Assembly: GCA_964572855.1 (NCBI GenBank)
Contig: CAZNGF010000014.1
Span: 1 to 43,217 of the forward strand
DNA length: 43,217 nt
DNA from: CAZNGF01 sp964572855
GTDB lineage: Bacteria > Bipolaricaulota > Bipolaricaulia > RBG-16-55-9 > JAJCYT01
Direction: 5' to 3'
Shown here one piece after another: positions 40,496 to 43,217 of this stretch; positions within the stretch are counted from its first letter, which is position 1; each line of letters opens with the position of its first letter. The position numbers and the translations under genes are program-made. The notes beneath the pieces are model-generated. The model was not told the DNA's origin and searched no databases. It saw only the letters and a program-made list of their open reading frames with translations.

Positions 40496-41974
40496 GTGAA
40501 ACTGGACCGCCTCCTGGACGACTTCGACGAACGGCTCGACGTCACCCCGCGCCCCTACGTCAACCACGCCGTGGCCTTCAAGCGGCCCACTTCGCGCGCC
40601 GAACGGGCCGAGGCGCTGGAGCGGGCCGGGCTGAACGCGTTCTTCTTCCCGGCCGAGCTGGTCACGGGCTGCGATCTGTTGTCCGACTCGGGCACGACGG
40701 CCATGACCCAGGAGCAGTGGGGCGCGCTGCACCTGGGCGACGAGGCCTACGGCTCCAACCGCGGCTACTTCCGGCTGGCCGAGGCGATCCGGGAGACCTT
40801 CGGCTCGGAGTTCTTCCACGCGCCGCACGAGCGGCCGCACGCCTTTCTGTTCCACCAGGGCCGCGCCGCCGAGGACGCGCTGTTCACGCTGCTGGGCCGC
40901 ACCGGCAAGGGGCTGATCGTGCCCAGCAACGGGCACTTCGACACGACGTTCGCCAACCTGGAGGCCAACGGGATCACCGCGCGCAACCTGTTCTCCCCCG
41001 AGCTGCGCGCCGGCGGCCCGGACGTTCCCTTCAAGGGGAACATGGACGTGGCCGCGCTCAAGGAGTTGCTGGAGAACGAAGGCGCGCGCGTGCCGCTGGT
41101 CTACCTCACGATCACCAACAACACGGGCGGCGGCCAGCCCGTCTCGCTGGAGAACGTGCGCGAGGTGGCCGAGCTGGCGCACGCCTACGACGTCCCGTTC
41201 TTCCTGGACGCCTGCCGCTTCGCCGAGAACGCCTGGTTCGTGCGCGAGCGCGAGGAGGGGTGTGCCCAACGCGCGATCCCCGACCTCGTGCGCGCCACCT
41301 TCGCCCACGCCGACGGCTTCACGGTCAGCTTCAAGAAGGACGGCCTGGGCAACATGGGCGGCGGGTTGTTCGTGCGGCGCGACGGGCTGTTCGCCGAGCG
41401 CCACCCCGAGCTGCTGGACGCGCTGACCGACTGGCAGATCCTGACCGAGGGCCACCCGACCTACGGCGGCATGAGCGGGCGCGATCTCGTGGCGCTGGCC
41501 GTGGGCCTGCGCACCGTGGTCCGGCCGGAGTACCTGCGCTGGCGGGTCGAGCAGGTGGGGCGCTTCGGCGCGGCCATGGCCGCGCGCGGCCTGCCCGTGC
41601 TGGAACCGATCGGGGGGCACGCGGTCTACCTGGACGTGGACCGCTTCCTGGCCGACACGGCGCTTGAGCCCGGCGACTTCGGCGGCATCGCGCTGGTGGC
41701 GGCGCTGTTGGCCGGCTACGGCCACCGGGCCTGCGAGTTGGGCCACTTCGCCTTCGGCCGCTTCGACCCCCGCACGAAGGCGGAGACGCCCCCCGAGGTC
41801 AACTTCATCCGCTTCGCCGTCCCGCGCCTGCGCTACGAGGACCGCGACCTGGAATCCGTGGCCGCCGCCGTGAAAGCGATCCACGAGCGCCGCGACCGGC
41901 TCCCCGCCGTCGAGGTCACCTACGGCCGCGCGCTCCCGCTGCGCCACTTCAAGGCCCGCTTCCGCTTCCGCTGA
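40496..41974 (+). CDS. tnaA: Tryptophanase (tryptophan indole-lyase)
   Basis: A 492-residue PLP enzyme that splits tryptophan into indole, pyruvate and ammonia. It matches the tryptophanase/tyrosine phenol-lyase family along its length: LLSDSGTTAMTQEQWGALHLGDEAYGSNRG split as DLLSDSGTTAMT and GDEAYGSNRGYF, the PLP lysine in VSFKKDGLGNMGGG (Lys281), and DACRFAENAWFV. The C-terminal motif LRHFKARF has His where tryptophanases have their substrate-determining His, while tyrosine phenol-lyases read LRFFTARF, so tryptophanase is preferred. GTG at 40496 follows GGAAAGGA. No tnaC-like leader peptide or tnaB permease is adjacent, so the usual tryptophan-induced control is not evident. Confidence 0.9.
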   Translation: MKLDRLLDDFDERLDVTPRPYVNHAVAFKRPTSRAERAEALERAGLNAFFFPAELVTGCDLLSDSGTTAMTQEQWGALHLGDEAYGSNRGYFRLAEAIRETFGSEFFHAPHERPHAFLFHQGRAAEDALFTLLGRTGKGLIVPSNGHFDTTFANLEANGITARNLFSPELRAGGPDVPFKGNMDVAALKELLENEGARVPLVYLTITNNTGGGQPVSLENVREVAELAHAYDVPFFLDACRFAENAWFVREREEGCAQRAIPDLVRATFAHADGFTVSFKKDGLGNMGGGLFVRRDGLFAERHPELLDALTDWQILTEGHPTYGGMSGRDLVALAVGLRTVVRPEYLRWRVEQVGRFGAAMAARGLPVLEPIGGHAVYLDVDRFLADTALEPGDFGGIALVAALLAGYGHRACELGHFAFGRFDPRTKAETPPEVNFIRFAVPRLRYEDRDLESVAAAVKAIHERRDRLPAVEVTYGRALPLRHFKARFRFR

Positions 41975-41984
41975 GGCGCTGTGT

Positions 41985-42225
41985 CCACCTCTCCCTTCTC
42001 TGAAGGGGGGAAGGGAATAGGTGTTTCACCGCAACAGCCCGGCTCAAATCCAGCAGACGGTTACAATCGCCTTGCTGTAGGGGTCCAACTCATTGGACCT
42101 AACAACGCGCGGGCAGACAATATGAGAAGTGAAACGTCAGAGATCCCCGGGCACGTGAGCAGGGTGAGGACGAAAGTTCGCCCCCCCTCATCCCGACCTT
42201 CTCCCGCCAGGGGAGAAGGGGATTG
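41985..42225. repeat. Cluster of three different short repeats
   Basis: In one 240-bp spacer are CTCCCTTCTCTGAAGGGGGG (from about 41989), GGGGTCC-N7-GGACC (about 42080-42099, a relative of the first module of the 128-bp repeat) and the CTTCTCCC-GCCAG-GGGAGAAG palindrome (42198-42218) with its CCCCCCTCATCCC lead. No gene is visible in it. Confidence 0.55.
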
Positions 42226-42267
42226 CGGCGGCCTACCATCGGGTTCCGAGCGCGCCGTCGCGGGACG

Positions 42268-42447
42268 TCACCCTTGCGAGAGCCCGCGCAGGATCGCGGC
42301 CATGACCCAGAGCGAGAGCAAGCCCAGGACGAGGAAGCCCGTGATAGGACCGACGAGCTCGCCCGTTGAGAAGACCACGACCGCCTGGATCTGGAAGGCC
42401 GTGGCCAGCGGGAGCGACCCCGTCAAGACGGCGCGGTTCGGTGTCAT
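42268..42447 (-). CDS. Small two-helix membrane protein, 59 residues
   Basis: A short gene encoding MTPNRAVLTGSLPLATAFQI to MAAILRGLSQG. Two hydrophobic segments are visible (residues about 10-27, SLPLATAFQIQAVVVF, and about 33-52, VGPITGFLVLGLLSLWVMAA) separated by the polar turn STGE. The ATG at 42447 has AGAGG 7 nt upstream. That ribosome site lies within the 3' arm of a perfect palindrome, so a leader hairpin could mask it. It resembles type I toxin-like or accessory small membrane proteins in layout only; no family is recognised. It sits downstream of the protease gene on the same strand, behind a terminator-like hairpin. Confidence 0.5.
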   Translation of the reverse strand: MTPNRAVLTGSLPLATAFQIQAVVVFSTGELVGPITGFLVLGLLSLWVMAAILRGLSQG

Positions 42448-42453
42448 GGCATG

Positions 42454-42474
42454 CCTCTGGCGTGACGCCAGAGG
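42454..42474. promoter_or_regulatory. Perfect 21-bp palindrome before the small membrane protein gene
   Basis: Arms CCTCTGGCGT and ACGCCAGAGG around a single central G. On the minus strand its 3' arm supplies the AGAGG ribosome site of the gene at 42447. As DNA it could be an operator; as RNA the tight hairpin would block translation initiation. Confidence 0.45.
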
Positions 42475-42537
42475 ATAAGGCGGCGAGCGCAGGCGCTGCC
42501 ATGACGCGCGTCAAGCGCGGGGATGATCCCGTCGGAG

Positions 42538-42563
42538 GCGAGCGGGACGTCCGCCCCGCTCGC
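42538..42563 (-). terminator. Terminator-like hairpin after the protease gene
   Basis: A 9-bp perfect stem GCGAGCGGG with its complement around 8 nt, 21 nt beyond the protease stop on the minus strand. No T-run follows, so it is only terminator-like. Confidence 0.45.
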
Positions 42564-42584
42564 TCCACGGCGATCGGATCAAGG

Positions 42585-43217
42585 TCAGTCCAGCGCGTCC
42601 AGGTGCTCGCGGATCACCTCGGCCGTGACCAGGTAGCCCGGCGCGGGGTCGCCCAGGCCGAAGTCGACGAAGCCCACCACCTGGCCCGAGGCGTTCAGCA
42701 CGGGGCCACCGCTGAAGCCGGGGCCCGACAGCGCCGTGACCTTGTGGAAGCGGGACTCGGCCATTTCCCCGCCGCGGCCCAGCGCGACCAGCTCGCCCTG
42801 GAAGGGCTGCAAGGCCTGCGTGCTGAGCTCCTCGAACTGGAACGCGTCGTCGGCCACCTCGGTCACGCGGGCGGCAAACGCGAAGCTCGGCCCGTTGCCG
42901 TTCGACGAGCCGAAGGCCGTGGCCAGCACGGTGCCGGTACAAGCGCGCGCCCAGCCGGCCGCCACGGCCAGCGTGTGGCGCGCGTTGCTGAGGTCGAGCG
43001 TGCCGGCGCCGTTGAAATCGGCCTGCGTCAGGGCTTCGGCCCCCTGCGGGAAGCACCAGAGCCGGTCGACAAAGCGCACCGCGCGGCTGAAGGCCACCTG
43101 GATCGCCTCGACCTCGGTCCGGAACGTCCCGTCCCCGCGCGCCACCGTGAGGCCCAGGACGTCGCCGACGCCCAGCGTCGAGAACGCCCGGCCAGCCTCG
43201 GCCAAGTCGAACGCCTC
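42585..43217 (-). CDS. Trypsin-like serine protease, C-terminal part
   Basis: Partial gene; the frame remains open through the right edge, so about 210 C-terminal residues are seen. The catalytic serine motif is SGPGFSGGPVLNASGQVVGFVD (G-x-S-G-G-P), typical of chymotrypsin-fold proteases of the S1/DegP-like group, followed by a terminal helix TAEVIREHLDALD. Upstream are beta strands GTVLATAFGS, FAFAARVTEVADDAFQFEEL and ELVALGRGGEMAESRFHKVT, and a stretch ALTQADFNGAGTLDLSNARHTLA of unknown nature. The His and Asp of the triad are expected beyond the window or in the less clear N-terminal part. Probably secreted, judging by fold; the signal is not in view. Substrate unknown. Confidence 0.75.
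   Translation of the reverse strand, partial: EAFDLAEAGRAFSTLGVGDVLGLTVARGDGTFRTEVEAIQVAFSRAVRFVDRLWCFPQGAEALTQADFNGAGTLDLSNARHTLAVAAGWARACTGTVLATAFGSSNGNGPSFAFAARVTEVADDAFQFEELSTQALQPFQGELVALGRGGEMAESRFHKVTALSGPGFSGGPVLNASGQVVGFVDFGLGDPAPGYLVTAEVIREHLDALD

Noticed and set aside
42040..42075. GGCTCAAATCC-like string resembling a tRNA T-arm
   Set aside because: No matching acceptor, D-arm or anticodon arm could be found around it.

Overview
The window is strongly GC-rich bacterial chromosome, densely coded on both strands, with nearly every start preceded by a GGAGG-type ribosome site. It encodes an apparent outer-membrane beta-barrel ending in phenylalanine, several signal-peptide proteins and a lipoprotein, so the cell is probably diderm. 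The taxon cannot be fixed from the sequence. A deep-branching anaerobic or microaerophilic diderm lineage (for example something like Bipolaricaulota) would fit the group 3b type NiFe hydrogenase, tryptophanase, ThyX and peptide-uptake genes, but this is a low-confidence guess.

Layout. 1-2,614: the N-terminal part of a metal-binding ABC lipoprotein or periplasmic protein with a clear sigma70 promoter and a Fur/Zur-like palindrome, then a GNAT acetyltransferase, a DUF1295 membrane protein and a YbaK deacylase. 2,638-6,097: mutY, a beta-barrel protein and coaD, bracketed by two inverted copies of a 128-bp repeat. 6,121-10,445: mnmG, a Phd/RelE-type toxin-antitoxin pair, tpiA and an exported two-domain protein (family A). 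10,798-13,908: a minus-strand operon secG - two peptide-transporter ATPases - rdgB. 14,053-18,968: a secreted HExxH protein, a paralogue of family A, thyX with an inserted segment in its signature motif, a divergent rhomboid gene and trpS. 18,979-19,199: a probable unidentified non-coding RNA with its own promoter and terminator. 19,440-25,466: a peptide ABC transporter (binding protein, two permeases) followed by oligoendopeptidase F. 25,902-30,019: a small lipoprotein, a VanX-like dipeptidase, an aldo/keto reductase, an aminotransferase remnant and a beta-helix protein. 30,238-36,298: one tightly overlapping operon for a four-subunit NAD(P)-linked NiFe hydrogenase with an embedded cyclic-nucleotide-binding-like protein, the maturation protease, hypA and hypB. 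36,503-41,974: NADP-type glutamate dehydrogenase with a structured leader, a low-GC island, a universal stress protein, a YwiC-like membrane protein, an MJ1316-type small protein and tryptophanase. 42,268-43,217: a 59-residue membrane protein and the C-terminal part of a trypsin-like protease.

The genes suggest an amino-acid/peptide-using fermentative lifestyle. Peptides enter through the ABC transporter (its ATPases lie 8 kb away beside secG), are cut by PepF, and amino acids are broken down by glutamate dehydrogenase and tryptophanase. The resulting reduced pyridine nucleotide could be discharged as hydrogen by the cytoplasmic hydrogenase. Intergenic spaces are rich in several families of palindromic repeats.

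The best candidates for something new are the non-coding RNA at 18,979-19,199, the three-way-junction leader of gdhA at 36,424-36,481, the paired exported Ig-like family, the ThyX insertion, the shared TTGAGA-N5-TCTCAA element before the metal-transport gene and trpS, the HTH-less cNMP-domain protein in the hydrogenase operon, and the small membrane protein behind a perfect 21-bp palindrome. All functional statements come from reading the sequence; no database search was run.
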